Source: CAWGHZ01 sp963822575
GTDB lineage: Bacteria; Pseudomonadota; Alphaproteobacteria; MPNO01; DASWLB01
Reading direction: 5' to 3'
Length of the DNA: 64,000 bases
NCBI GenBank assembly: GCA_963822575.1
Contig: CAWGHZ010000004.1
Span: forward strand, 806,001 to 870,000
In this document: in pieces, positions 1 through 8,343 of the stretch
How the letters are laid out: every line of letters begins with the position of its first letter
Numbering within the stretch: position 1 is the first letter of the stretch
Made by a program: the position numbers and the translations under genes
The notes under the pieces: generated by a model
Databases searched by the model: none
Seen by the model: the letters and a program-made list of their open reading frames with translations, nothing else
What the model was told of the DNA's origin: nothing

Positions 1-1200
1 GGGTACGGGTTCAACAAGTCGCATGCTGCGGCCTATGCGCTGGTCGCGTGGCAGACGGCGTGGCTCAAGGCCAACTACCCGGTCGAGTTCTTCGCCGCGA
101 CCATGACCTACGACATGGGCTCGACCGACAAGCTCAATTTGTTCCGTCAGGAGCTGCAGCGGCTGGGCATCAAGCTTTTGCCGCCCGACATCAACCGGTC
201 GGAGGCCCAGTTCGCGGTCGAGGACGGCGCCGTGCGCTACGCGCTCGCCGCCATCAAGAACGTCGGCCAGCATGCAATGGAATCGCTCGTCGCGGAGCGC
301 GCGGAGAACGGCCCCTTCGCCGACCTCTCCGATTTCGTCGCGCGCGTCGACTCGCGCGTCGCCAACAAGCGCCAGCTCGAGAACCTGATCCGCGCCGGCG
401 CGTTCGACACGCTCGACCCCAACCGCAAGCGCCTGTTCGAGGGCGCCGATCTGCTAGTCCGGCTCGCGGGCTCGGCGGCGGGCGGGCGCGACGCCTCGCA
501 GCCCAGCCTGTTCGCCGGCGAGGACGGCGCCGCGGCGCGCCCGCGCCTCAACCTTCCCGAGACCGCCGACTGGCCGGCGCTGGAGCGCCTGGCGCAGGAG
601 TTCGAGGCGATCGGGTTCTACCTATCCGCCCATCCGCTCGACGCCTACGGCAAGTCGCTCGCACGCATCGGCGTGGTGTCGTCGGGCGAGATCGCCGAGC
701 GGCTGGCGGGCGCCGAGGCGCGCCGGCTCAAGCTCGCCGGCGTCGTCGTCCGCAAGCAGGAGCGCACGTCATCGCGCGGCAACCGCTTCGCCTATGTTCA
801 GCTGACCGACGCCGACGGCGTGTTCGAGGTGCTGGTCTTCGCTGAGCTCTTGGCCATTGCGCGGGACAAGTTCGAATCCAACACGCCGCTCCTCGTCACG
901 GTCGAGGCGCGGGCGGAGGGCGAGGAGATCAAGCTCACCGGCCAGGCGGTCGAGGCGCTTGACGCGGCCGTCGCCAACGCCGTCGCCGGGCTCCGCGTCC
1001 ACCTCGCCGACCCCAAGCCGCTCGACGAGCTGCGCGACGTGTTCGCCCGTGGCAAGCGGGGCAGGGGGCGGGTCAGCCTCGTCCTCGCGCTGGACGCCGA
1101 GCGCGAGGTCGAGATCGCGCTGCCCGAGGCCTACGCCATCTCGGCCGACATGCGCGCGCGCATCTCGTCACTCCCCGGCGTCACCGTGGCGGATATCTGA
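1..1200 (+). CDS. dnaE: DNA polymerase III alpha subunit, C-terminal part (5' end outside window)
   Basis: The catalytic alpha subunit of the replicative polymerase. The frame is open from base 1, so about 399 C-terminal residues are visible. The window opens in the conserved polymerase motif GFNKSHA (visible residues 3-9). A helix-hairpin-helix region follows. The motif QPSLF at 499-513 matches the QxxLF pentapeptide that docks on the beta sliding clamp. An OB-fold follows at about visible residues 240-310 (LKLAGVVVRKQE...), then the C-terminal tau-interacting tail. The gene ends in TGA. The frame is clean. The identification is secure; only the upstream PHP and palm domains are missing from the window. 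Confidence 0.96.
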   Translation, partial: GYGFNKSHAAAYALVAWQTAWLKANYPVEFFAATMTYDMGSTDKLNLFRQELQRLGIKLLPPDINRSEAQFAVEDGAVRYALAAIKNVGQHAMESLVAERAENGPFADLSDFVARVDSRVANKRQLENLIRAGAFDTLDPNRKRLFEGADLLVRLAGSAAGGRDASQPSLFAGEDGAAARPRLNLPETADWPALERLAQEFEAIGFYLSAHPLDAYGKSLARIGVVSSGEIAERLAGAEARRLKLAGVVVRKQERTSSRGNRFAYVQLTDADGVFEVLVFAELLAIARDKFESNTPLLVTVEARAEGEEIKLTGQAVEALDAAVANAVAGLRVHLADPKPLDELRDVFARGKRGRGRVSLVLALDAEREVEIALPEAYAISADMRARISSLPGVTVADI

Positions 1201-1259
1201 CCATAGCGTACGCTAGGGACATGAAAGAAATTTGGTGGTTGTGCGGCTAAGGTGACGAA

Positions 1260-1796
1260 ATGCCAGAGCCAAACATTGACGACGCGATCAGATTTGTTCG
1301 GGATTGTGTCCGTCACCCTCGATCAGAAGGGTATAGCAATTATGGATATGAAGTATACATACCCGGGATAATCCACTTTTATCTTAAAGAAGTTGAGCGA
1401 GATACCGGGCATGGTTTTCTAGCGCATACCGGTCGAGGCGAATCGCTATCGCCAATTTTCTTGGAAGCAGGTTGGGAGCTGTGTCGGCGCGGGATCTTCC
1501 GGCCAGGAATCAAGAACGTCCGTGCCCAGGCGACTTCTGACGGTGCCAGTGGTTGCGGTTACTCATTGACTACGGCCGGTCGCGCTTGGCTGCAGAGTTC
1601 TGTTGAAGACTTTGTACCGGTTGATCCGAGCCGATATGCGTCACTGATTGGTCGTTTTCGCGAACGTTTGGGAGAAAGCTTTTTCCGACGTGGGCAAGAG
1701 GCCGCCCGCTGTCATTTCGCATCCGCGTATCTAGCTTGTTGCGCGATGTCTGGTGCGGCAGCCGAATCAATCCTTCTCAGAGTCGCGATCGTTAAG
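1260..1796 (+). pseudogene. Unknown protein, 5' half; gene split by an IS5-family insertion
   Basis: Starts at ATG 1260 behind AAGGTG and runs 179 codons before the insertion sequence, where the frame continues only to an early stop at 1820. Base use is visibly more AT-rich than in flanking genes, which suggests acquired DNA. If the IS and one copy of the TAAG repeat are removed, the frame joins exactly to 2698 and gives one protein of about 264 residues. I do not recognise a catalytic motif. The predicted protein is soluble, with no signal peptide or membrane segment. A nine-codon open frame (1221-1250) lies just upstream and may or may not be translated. Function unknown. Confidence 0.7.
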
Positions 1797-2693
1797 AGAC
1801 CGTTTGAAAAGGCTTGGTGATTTGGGCGGTCTCGTGATGCAAGCTGGCCGATGTGGACGCCAGCGACGCGAGGCCGTATGGCCGAGATCGAGAGGAAGAC
1901 CAAGCGCTATCCGACCGATCTGACGGACGAAGAGTGGGGCGAAGGTTGAGCCCTGATCTGCCGGGGTCGGCGCGAACCGGCCGACCGCGCGGAACCGATC
2001 TTCGCGAGGTCTTGAATGCGATCCGCTATCTGGCCCGAACGGGATGCGGGTGGCGGATGCTGCCGAAGGACTTCCCGCCGTGGCAGACGGTGTACTGGTG
2101 GTTCCGCCGGTTCGTGCGCGCCTTGCTGTTCCGCACCATCCATGACATCGCGTTGATGATGGATCGCGAGCGAGCCGGTCGCGAGGCGAGCCCCACGGGC
2201 GGGGTCATCGACAGCCAGTCGGTCAAGGCGCCGGCGGCGAAGGTCAGGGGCTACGATGCCGGCAAGAAAATCACGGGCCGAAAGCGTCACGTGGCCGTCG
2301 ATACCGACGGCCGCCTCCTGATGGTCAACCTGACGACCGCCGACATCTCGGACTCGGCCGGCGCCCAGGCGATCCTCGCGGCGATCCGCAAGCGCTGGCC
2401 CTGGCTCAAGCATCTGTTCGCCGACGGCGCCTACGACCGGGGCAAGCTCATGGACAAAGCTGCCTTCCTCGACTTCGTCATCGAAGTCGTCCGCCGCATC
2501 GACACCGAGCCGGGCTTCAAGGTGCTGCCGCGACGATGGGTGGTGGAGCGAACCCTCGGCTGGATGACGCGCTGGCGACGGTTGGTCCGCGATTATGAGC
2601 AACGCCTCGACGTCTCCGAAGCCATGATCCACGTCGCCATGGGAAGCCTCCTGTTGCGAAGGATCAGCCATTGATCGCGTTTCCAAACGGACT
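1797..2693 (+). mobile_element. IS5-family insertion sequence, copy 1 (897 bp, degenerate transposase)
   Basis: The ends are imperfect inverted repeats: AGACCGTTTGAAAAGGC on the left, and AGTCCGTTTGGAAACGC on the reverse strand at the right. It is flanked on both sides by TAAG (1793-1796 and 2694-2697), consistent with a short target duplication of the IS5 type. It is nearly identical to copy 2 at 2952-3845. It differs by three inserted bases (about 1850, 1940 and 1955) and one substitution, all in the first 160 bp. The exact outer boundary could shift by a base or two because the flanks share bases with the ends. Confidence 0.85.
1878..2674 (+). pseudogene. IS5-family DDE transposase, copy 1, frameshifted near the N-terminus
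   Basis: From ATG 1878 the frame reads MAEIERKTKRYPTDLTDEEW and then hits a stop, because of single-base insertions at about 1940 and 1955 relative to copy 2. From about 1956 the second frame encodes the rest of the transposase, with the same amino-acid sequence as copy 2. It includes the DDE elements: D in IDSQSVKAP, D in LFADGAYDRG, and E in RWVVERTLGW. As written it cannot yield a full-length transposase. Because all differences from copy 2 sit together at the 5' end, sequence error is as likely as real decay. Confidence 0.8.
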
Positions 2694-2697
2694 TAAG

Positions 2698-2951
2698 ACC
2701 GGTGACGAACGACGCGTTTACAGCGCGTATCGTGCCGCAAATGGTAGAAGTCGGGTCGAAAGCCAAATCATTGGGCAGTTGGCTCAACCGATAAGCGGAC
2801 AATTCCACAACGCTATGGAGCTGCTCAAATATTGGCGCGATGAGGCTGCGCACGGTTCCGACTCTGAAATTTCCGAGTTTGAAGCATATGAAGCCTTAGC
2901 CCGTTTACTCCGGCTCGCAAGTTTTACAAGCGACAACTGGGATGCGCTTAG
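2698..2951 (+). pseudogene. Unknown protein, 3' half, between two inverted IS copies
   Basis: Continues the split gene of 1260-1796. After precise removal of copy 1 the reading goes V-K-T-G-D-E and stays open through about 84 codons, including LLKYWRDEAAHG and DNWDAL, up to the inner end of IS copy 2. Joining across copy 2 as well gives GAT GCG CTT AGC TGA, an immediate stop. Copy 2 therefore lies at the very 3' end of the gene. The composition is AT-richer than the chromosome around it. Function unknown; the helical, charged C-terminus contains no motif I recognise. Confidence 0.65.
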
Positions 2952-3845
2952 AGTCCGTTTGGAAACGCGATCAATGGCTGATCCTTCGCAACAGGAGGCT
3001 TCCCATGGCGACGTGGATCATGGCTTCGGAGACGTCGAGGCGTTGCTCATAATCGCGGACCAACCGTCGCCAGCGCGTCATCCAGCCGAGGGTTCGCTCC
3101 ACCACCCATCGTCGCGGCAGCACCTTGAAGCCCGGCTCGGTGTCGATGCGGCGGACGACTTCGATGACGAAGTCGAGGAAGGCAGCTTTGTCCATGAGCT
3201 TGCCCCGGTCGTAGGCGCCGTCGGCGAACAGATGCTTGAGCCAGGGCCAGCGCTTGCGGATCGCCGCGAGGATCGCCTGGGCGCCGGCCGAGTCCGAGAT
3301 GTCGGCGGTCGTCAGGTTGACCATCAGGAGGCGGCCGTCGGTATCGACGGCCACGTGACGCTTTCGGCCCGTGATTTTCTTGCCGGCATCGTAGCCCCTG
3401 ACCTTCGCCGCCGGCGCCTTGACCGACTGGCTGTCGATGACCCCGCCCGTGGGGCTCGCCTCGCGACCGGCTCGCTCGCGATCCATCATCAACGCGATGT
3501 CATGGATGGTGCGGAACAGCAAGGCGCGCACGAACCGGCGGAACCACCAGTACACCGTCTGCCACGGCGGGAAGTCCTTCGGCAGCATCCGCCACCCGCA
3601 TCCCGTTCGGGCCAGATAGCGGATCGCATTCAAGACCTCGCGAAGATCGGTTCCGCGCGGTCGGCCGGTTCGCGCCGACCCCGGCAGATAGGGCTCAACC
3701 TTCCCCCACTCTTCGTCCGTCAGATCGGTCGGATAGCGCTTGGTCTTCCTCTCGATCTCGGCCATACGGCCTCGCGTCGCTGGCGTCCACATGGCCAGCT
3801 TGAATCACGAGACCGCCCAAATCACCAAGCCTTTTCAAACGGTCT
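2952..3845 (-). mobile_element. IS5-family insertion sequence, copy 2 (894 bp, intact)
   Basis: Same element as copy 1 in opposite orientation, with the same terminal repeats (AGTCCGTTTGG at 2952 and CGGTCT ending at 3845). The inner flank is CTTAG and the outer flank is CTGAC. They do not match, so no target duplication is visible. This suggests a rearrangement or deletion at one side after insertion. The two copies form inverted repeats of about 0.9 kb around a 258-bp core, a layout that can invert by recombination and can confuse assembly. Confidence 0.85.
2971..3765 (-). CDS. IS5-family DDE transposase, copy 2
   Basis: Intact 264-residue transposase that cuts and joins the element ends. 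I chose the start MAEIERK (3765), which matches the usual N-terminus of this group; an ATG at 3792 would add nine residues encoded by the IS leader. The order is an N-terminal DUF4096-like helical domain (DLTDEEWGKVEPYLPG), then a DDE_Tnp_1 domain with D in IDSQSVKAP, D in LFADGAYDRG and the glutamate in RWVVERTLGW. GKKITGRKRHVAVDTDGRL is typical of the IS427/IS5 groups. This is the only copy in the window able to supply active transposase. Confidence 0.92.
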   Translation of the reverse strand: MAEIERKTKRYPTDLTDEEWGKVEPYLPGSARTGRPRGTDLREVLNAIRYLARTGCGWRMLPKDFPPWQTVYWWFRRFVRALLFRTIHDIALMMDRERAGREASPTGGVIDSQSVKAPAAKVRGYDAGKKITGRKRHVAVDTDGRLLMVNLTTADISDSAGAQAILAAIRKRWPWLKHLFADGAYDRGKLMDKAAFLDFVIEVVRRIDTEPGFKVLPRRWVVERTLGWMTRWRRLVRDYEQRLDVSEAMIHVAMGSLLLRRISH

Positions 3846-3884
3846 CTGACGACTTCTGCCCAGAGCACGTGAGTCGATCCTCGC

Positions 3885-3905
3885 GCCGCGAACGGCATTC
3901 GCGGC
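3885..3905 (-). terminator. Hairpin downstream of the molybdenum hydroxylase gene
   Basis: GCCGCGAA, a 5-base loop, then TTCGCGGC: a perfect 8-bp stem about 26 bases beyond the stop of the minus-strand gene at 3931. No T-run follows, so intrinsic termination is only a guess. Confidence 0.35.
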
Positions 3906-3930
3906 CTGGCCGGGATGACATTCGGGAGGT

Positions 3931-6279
3931 TTATTTCTCCGCCCGGTGCAGCGCCTCCCAGATGCGGTCGGGCGAGAACGGCGTATCGAGATGGGTCACG
4001 CCGCGGGTCGCCAGCGCATCGAGCACCGCGCAGGGCGTCGCGCCGAGCGAGCCCGCGGTGCCGGCCTCGCCGCAGCCTTTCACGCCAAGCGGGTTGGTGG
4101 TCGCGGGCTGCGGGTTGGTCGAGAACGCGATCGACGGCAGGTCGTCGGCGCGCGGCATGGCGTAGTCCATGAACGAGCCGGATAGCAACTGGCCGTGGTT
4201 GTCGTACACGGTCCGCTCCAGCAGCGCCTGTCCGACGCCCTGGCCGATGCCGCCATGCACCTGGCCTTCGACGACCATCGGGTTGATCATCGTGCCGAAA
4301 TCGTCGACGACGGTGTAGCGCAGGACGTGCGTCTCGCCGGTCTCGGGATCGACCTCGACCTCGCAGACGTGGCAGCCATTGGGGTAGGTCGAGGGCGTGG
4401 TGTCGTAGCTCACCCACGCGTCGAGCCTGGCCGGCACGCCCTCGGGCAGGCCCGCAAGGCCGCGTGTCCGCTCGGCGAGCTCCATGATGCCGATGGACCG
4501 GTCGGTGCCGGCAACGCGGAAGCGGCCCTGGGCGAACTCGATGTCTTCGACCGCGGTCTCCAGCACGTGGCCGGCGAGCTTCCGCCCGTTCTCGATGACC
4601 GCCTCGGACGCCTGCAGGATCGCGCCCGACGACGCGATGGCCGAGCGCGACCCGCCCGAGCCGCCCGGCCCGCGCATCAGGTCGGAGTCGGACTGGTCGA
4701 GCCGGATGCGCTCGAACGGGATGCCGAGCGTCTGGGCCAGCACTTGGGCGAAGGGCGAGGAATGGCCGGTGCCCATGTCCTTGCCGGCCATGATCAGCGT
4801 CACCGTGCCGTCGTCGTTGAAGCGGATGTCGGCCAACTCCTTGCCCGGCGGCGCGGTGATCTCGAGGTATGTCGCGAGCCCGATGCCGCGCAGCCTGCCG
4901 CGCTTTTCCGATTCCGCACGGCGGGCGGGGAAGCCCTTCCAGTCCGCCGCCTCCAGCGCCTTCTCCATGCAGCCGGGGAAGTCGCCGGAATCGTAGAGCG
5001 CGCCCGAAGGCGTCTTGTAGGGCATCTGGTCCTTGCGGATCAGGTTGCGCCGGCGCAGCTCGATACGGTCGATCCCCGTGTCACGCGCCGCCTGGTCGAT
5101 CAGCCGCTCCATCACGTACTTGGATTCGGGCCGGCCGGCGCCGCGATAGGGGCCGGTCGGCACGGTGTTGGTGAACACCGCCTGCATCGCCACGCTGAAG
5201 ACGGGCGTCTTGTAGACGCTGATCAGGTTCTTGGTCAGCACGTTGGTGAAGGGCGCCGGCCCCATCGCGGTGACGTAGGCGCCGCAATCGCCCCAGCCGT
5301 TGATGCGCACGGCGAGGAAGTTGCCGTCCTTGTCGAGCGCCAGCTCCGCGTCGACCAGGCTGGCGCGGCCCTGCTGGTCGGTGACGAAGCTCTCGTGCCG
5401 CTCGGCCACCCACTTGACCGGCCGGCCGATCTTCTTCGCGCCGTAGAGCGTGATCACCGTGCCGTCATAGGCCTGCCCCTTCATGCCGAACGAGCCGCCG
5501 ACGTCGCCCGAGACGACGCGGAGCTTGGGCGGCGGCACTTTTAGTACGTTGGCGGCGATCGCGCCGCGCAGACCGAACGCCCCCTGGCTCGGCGCGTAGA
5601 GCGTGTACTTCTCCGCCGCCGGGTCATAGCTCGCCAGCGCCGCGCGCGGCTCCATCGCGTTGCACACGACCCGGTTGTTGTCGAGCCGCAGCTTGGTGAC
5701 GTGCGCCGCCTTGGCGAAGGCGGCGTCGACCGCGGCGGGGTCGCCCTCCAGCCAGTCGAGGCAGAGATTCTCCGGCACCTCGTCGAACAGCACGGGCATG
5801 TTCTTGGCGCGCGCCTGGGTCATGTCGACGACCGCCGGCAGCGTCTCGATCTCGACCTCGATCAGCTCGGCCGCGTCCTTGGCCTGGGCCAGCGTCCCGG
5901 CGATCACCGCGGCGATGCCGTCCCCCACATGGCGCACCCGGTCGGTCGCCAGCGCCGGGTGGTTGGGCGCCTTCAGCGGGTTCCCGTCGCGGCCCTTGAG
6001 CGGCATGATGTTAGGCAGCCCGCCGATGCCGTCGGCCTCTAGGTCCTTGCCGGTGACGACGGCCAGCACGCCCGGCGCCTTGGCGGCGGCGGCGGTGTCG
6101 ATGGCCTTGATCCGCCCGTGCGCGACGGTCGAGCGCAGGATGAAGGCGTGCGCTTCGTTCGGGAGGCTCACGTCGTCGGTATAGCGCCCGCCGCCGGTGA
6201 GAAGGCGCGGGTCCTCGGTGCGCAGGACCGGCTGGCCCACGGCGAATCTCAGGTCGAAGGCGGCGTCATCGGGCATGGC
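3931..6279 (-). CDS. Xanthine dehydrogenase / CoxL-family molybdenum hydroxylase large subunit
   Basis: A 782-residue molybdopterin-binding subunit of an aldehyde or xanthine oxidase-type enzyme, which hydroxylates a substrate with water-derived oxygen. I chose ATG 6279 (MPDDAAFDLRF) over an upstream ATG at 6360 because the family begins close to this point. GQPVLRTEDPRLLTGGGRYTDD marks the N-terminal ald_Xan_dh domain. GPYRGAGRPE (about residue 375) is the active-site loop and is the form II type, not the CO-dehydrogenase AYxCSFR type. GCGEAGT (735-741) carries the catalytic glutamate 738. Neither the iron-sulfur (CoxS) nor the FAD (CoxM) subunit is nearby. The substrate is unknown; a CO dehydrogenase role is unlikely from the loop. 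Confidence 0.9.
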   Translation of the reverse strand, partial: AMPDDAAFDLRFAVGQPVLRTEDPRLLTGGGRYTDDVSLPNEAHAFILRSTVAHGRIKAIDTAAAAKAPGVLAVVTGKDLEADGIGGLPNIMPLKGRDGNPLKAPNHPALATDRVRHVGDGIAAVIAGTLAQAKDAAELIEVEIETLPAVVDMTQARAKNMPVLFDEVPENLCLDWLEGDPAAVDAAFAKAAHVTKLRLDNNRVVCNAMEPRAALASYDPAAEKYTLYAPSQGAFGLRGAIAANVLKVPPPKLRVVSGDVGGSFGMKGQAYDGTVITLYGAKKIGRPVKWVAERHESFVTDQQGRASLVDAELALDKDGNFLAVRINGWGDCGAYVTAMGPAPFTNVLTKNLISVYKTPVFSVAMQAVFTNTVPTGPYRGAGRPESKYVMERLIDQAARDTGIDRIELRRRNLIRKDQMPYKTPSGALYDSGDFPGCMEKALEAADWKGFPARRAESEKRGRLRGIGLATYLEITAPPGKELADIRFNDDGTVTLIMAGKDMGTGHSSPFAQVLAQTLGIPFERIRLDQSDSDLMRGPGGSGGSRSAIASSGAILQASEAVIENGRKLAGHVLETAVEDIEFAQGRFRVAGTDRSIGIMELAERTRGLAGLPEGVPARLDAWVSYDTTPSTYPNGCHVCEVEVDPETGETHVLRYTVVDDFGTMINPMVVEGQVHGGIGQGVGQALLERTVYDNHGQLLSGSFMDYAMPRADDLPSIAFSTNPQPATTNPLGVKGCGEAGTAGSLGATPCAVLDALATRGVTHLDTPFSPDRIWEALHRAEK

Positions 6280-6370
6280 TCGCTCTCTCGGGATGGGGGG
6301 AAACGGAGGTGGCGCGGACTCTGGCAAATAGGGCGCGACGGCGCAACCGTCACGCGGCATGCCGCGGGCC

Positions 6371-6399
6371 TTGCAACGGGCGACGCGCCGGGCTATCTA
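6371..6399 (+). promoter_or_regulatory. Predicted sigma70-type promoter of rpsB-tsf
   Basis: TTGCAA (6371-6376), 17 bases, then TATCTA (6394-6399). Transcription would start near 6407, leaving a leader of about 108 bases before rpsB. That is long enough for the S2-type autoregulatory leaders known in other bacteria, though I did not fold it. Confidence 0.5.
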
Positions 6400-6514
6400 G
6401 CGACCATCAAACCGCACGCGGGAAACGGGGGCCAGGTGGCCCGCCGGTCCGGTGTCCCGGCCTTGCCCGGGGCTCAACCCCGCGGAGGCCAACCGGAGAA
6501 AGGACCCGCATCCC

Positions 6515-7327
6515 ATGGCGATGCCGACCTTCACCATGCGCCAGCTCCTCGAAGCCGGCGTGCATTTCGGACACCATACCAGGCGCTGGAACCCGAAGAT
6601 GGCGCCCTACATCTTCGGCGAGCGCAACAACATCCACATCATCGACCTCGAGCAGTCCGTGCCGATGCTGTACGCGGCGCTTCAGGCTGTGCGCGACATC
6701 GTGGCCGGGCGCGGCCGTGTGCTGTTCGTCGGCACCAAGCGCCAGGCGAGCGAGCAGATCGCCGATGCCGCCAAGCGCTGCGGGCAGTACTACGTCAACC
6801 ACCGCTGGCTCGGCGGCACGCTGACCAACTGGAAGACCATCACCGCCTCGATCCGCCGGCTGCGCGACCTCGACGAGAAGCTCGCCGGCGAGGTCGAAGG
6901 GCTGACCAAGAAGGAGCTCCTCGGCCTCACCCGCGAGCGCGACAAGCTGGAGCGCGCACTGGGCGGCATCAAGGAGATGGGCGGGCTGCCCGACATCCTG
7001 TTCGTGATCGACACCAACAAGGAGGGAATCGCGATCCAGGAGGCGGCGAAGCTCGGCATCCCGGTGGTCGCGGTGATCGATTCGAACTGCGATCCCGAAA
7101 AGATCACCTTCCCGATCCCCGGCAACGACGACGCGATCCGCTCGATCGCGCTCTATTGCCGGCTGGTCTCCGACGCGGTGCTCGACGGGCTGCAGCAGGA
7201 GATGATCGCCTCCGGCGAGGATGCCGGTGCGTCCGAGGAGCCGATGGAGGAACGGATTCCCGCCGAGACCATTGCCGAGGCGGGGGACGCGACGATGGAG
7301 AACGCGGCGGAGATCGAGCCGCAATAG
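6515..7327 (+). CDS. rpsB: 30S ribosomal protein S2
   Basis: Ribosomal protein S2, a late-assembling small-subunit protein needed for S1 binding. The start MAMPTFTMRQLLEAGVHFGH at 6515 follows GGAGAAAGG. Family signatures include HFGHHTRRWNPKM, FVGTKRQA, RWLGGTLTNW and the C-terminal IPGNDDAIRSI. Its 270 residues include an acidic C-terminal extension of about 35 residues, common in alphaproteobacteria. tsf follows after 34 bp, as usual. The frame is intact. Confidence 0.98.
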   Translation: MAMPTFTMRQLLEAGVHFGHHTRRWNPKMAPYIFGERNNIHIIDLEQSVPMLYAALQAVRDIVAGRGRVLFVGTKRQASEQIADAAKRCGQYYVNHRWLGGTLTNWKTITASIRRLRDLDEKLAGEVEGLTKKELLGLTRERDKLERALGGIKEMGGLPDILFVIDTNKEGIAIQEAAKLGIPVVAVIDSNCDPEKITFPIPGNDDAIRSIALYCRLVSDAVLDGLQQEMIASGEDAGASEEPMEERIPAETIAEAGDATMENAAEIEPQ

Positions 7328-7361
7328 GGCTCTTTCCGACCGACCACAAGGAGACGTGAGC

Positions 7362-8282
7362 ATGGCCGAGATCACCGCCCAGCTGGTGAAGGAGCTTCGC
7401 GAGAAGACCGGCGCGGGCATGATGGATTGCAAGAAGGCGCTGTCGGAGACCGGCGGGGACTTCGAGGCCGCCGTCGACTGGCTGCGCAAGAAGGGCCTGG
7501 CCGCCGCCGCGAAGAAGGCGGGCCGCGTCGCGGCCGAAGGGCTGGTCGGGGTCGCGGTCGCCGGCCCCAAGGGCGCGGTGGTCGAGATCAACGCCGAGAC
7601 CGACTTCGTCGCGCGCAACGAGACGTTCCAGGGCTTCGTCGCCGCGGTCGCGCAGCTCGCGCTGGGCGCCGACGGGGCCGAAGCGGTGGCTCGGGCGAAG
7701 ACGCCCGACGGCACGACGGTCGCCGACAAGCTGACCCGGATGATCGCGACGATCGGCGAGAACATGACGCTCCGCCGCGCGAAGACCCTCTCGGTCGACA
7801 AGGGCGTCGTCGCACAGTACGTGCACAATGCCGCGGCGCCCGGCCTCGGGCGCATCGGCGTGATCGTCGCGCTCGAATCGGCAGGCGACGCGGCGAAGCT
7901 CGAGGCATTCGGCCGCCAGCTCGCCATGCACGTCGCGGCCGCCAACCCGCAATGCGTCGACATCGCCGACGTCGATCCTGCGGCGCTGGAGCGCGAGAAG
8001 GCGGTGCTGTCCGACCAGGCGAAGGCGTCGGGCCGCCCGCCCGAGATCATCGCCAAGATGGTCGAGGGCCGGCTGCGCAAGTTCTACGAGGAGGTCGTGC
8101 TCCTGGAGCAGACCTTCGTGATCGACGGCGAGTCCAGGGTGCGCAAGGCGGTCGAGGCGGCGGCGAAGGACGCGGGCGCGCCCATCGCGGTCAAGGGCTT
8201 CGTGCGCTACGCGCTGGGCGAGGGCATCGAGCGCGCCGAGGCCGATTTCGCGGCCGAGGTGAAGGCGACGCTCGGCGGCTAG
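7362..8282 (+). CDS. tsf: Translation elongation factor Ts
   Basis: Guanine nucleotide exchange factor for EF-Tu. AAGGAG sits 8 bases before ATG 7362. The N-terminal UBA-like domain reads LREKTGAGMMDCKKAL. The core has the TDFVARNETF motif that contacts EF-Tu, and HVAAANPQ follows. The length of 306 residues is normal for alphaproteobacteria. It sits between rpsB and pyrH in the expected order, with no frame damage. Confidence 0.98.
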   Translation: MAEITAQLVKELREKTGAGMMDCKKALSETGGDFEAAVDWLRKKGLAAAAKKAGRVAAEGLVGVAVAGPKGAVVEINAETDFVARNETFQGFVAAVAQLALGADGAEAVARAKTPDGTTVADKLTRMIATIGENMTLRRAKTLSVDKGVVAQYVHNAAAPGLGRIGVIVALESAGDAAKLEAFGRQLAMHVAAANPQCVDIADVDPAALEREKAVLSDQAKASGRPPEIIAKMVEGRLRKFYEEVVLLEQTFVIDGESRVRKAVEAAAKDAGAPIAVKGFVRYALGEGIERAEADFAAEVKATLGG

Positions 8283-8343
8283 GGCGGCGGGCGCCGCCCG
8301 ACGGGAGAGGGACGACAATGCCGCGCCGTGGCGGGACGAGACG

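Noticed and set aside
1221..1250. Nine-codon open frame as a leader peptide
   Set aside because: It has a fair ribosome site but no attenuator-like stem or codon bias was evident; kept only as a note on the next gene.
1878..2674. Programmed frameshifting in the IS5-family transposase
   Set aside because: Copy 2 is a single continuous frame without slippery sequence, so copy 1 differs by indels, not by a regulated shift.
3931..6279. Carbon monoxide dehydrogenase large subunit
   Set aside because: The active-site loop reads PYRGAGR rather than the AYxCSFR of true form I enzymes, and the partner subunits are missing.
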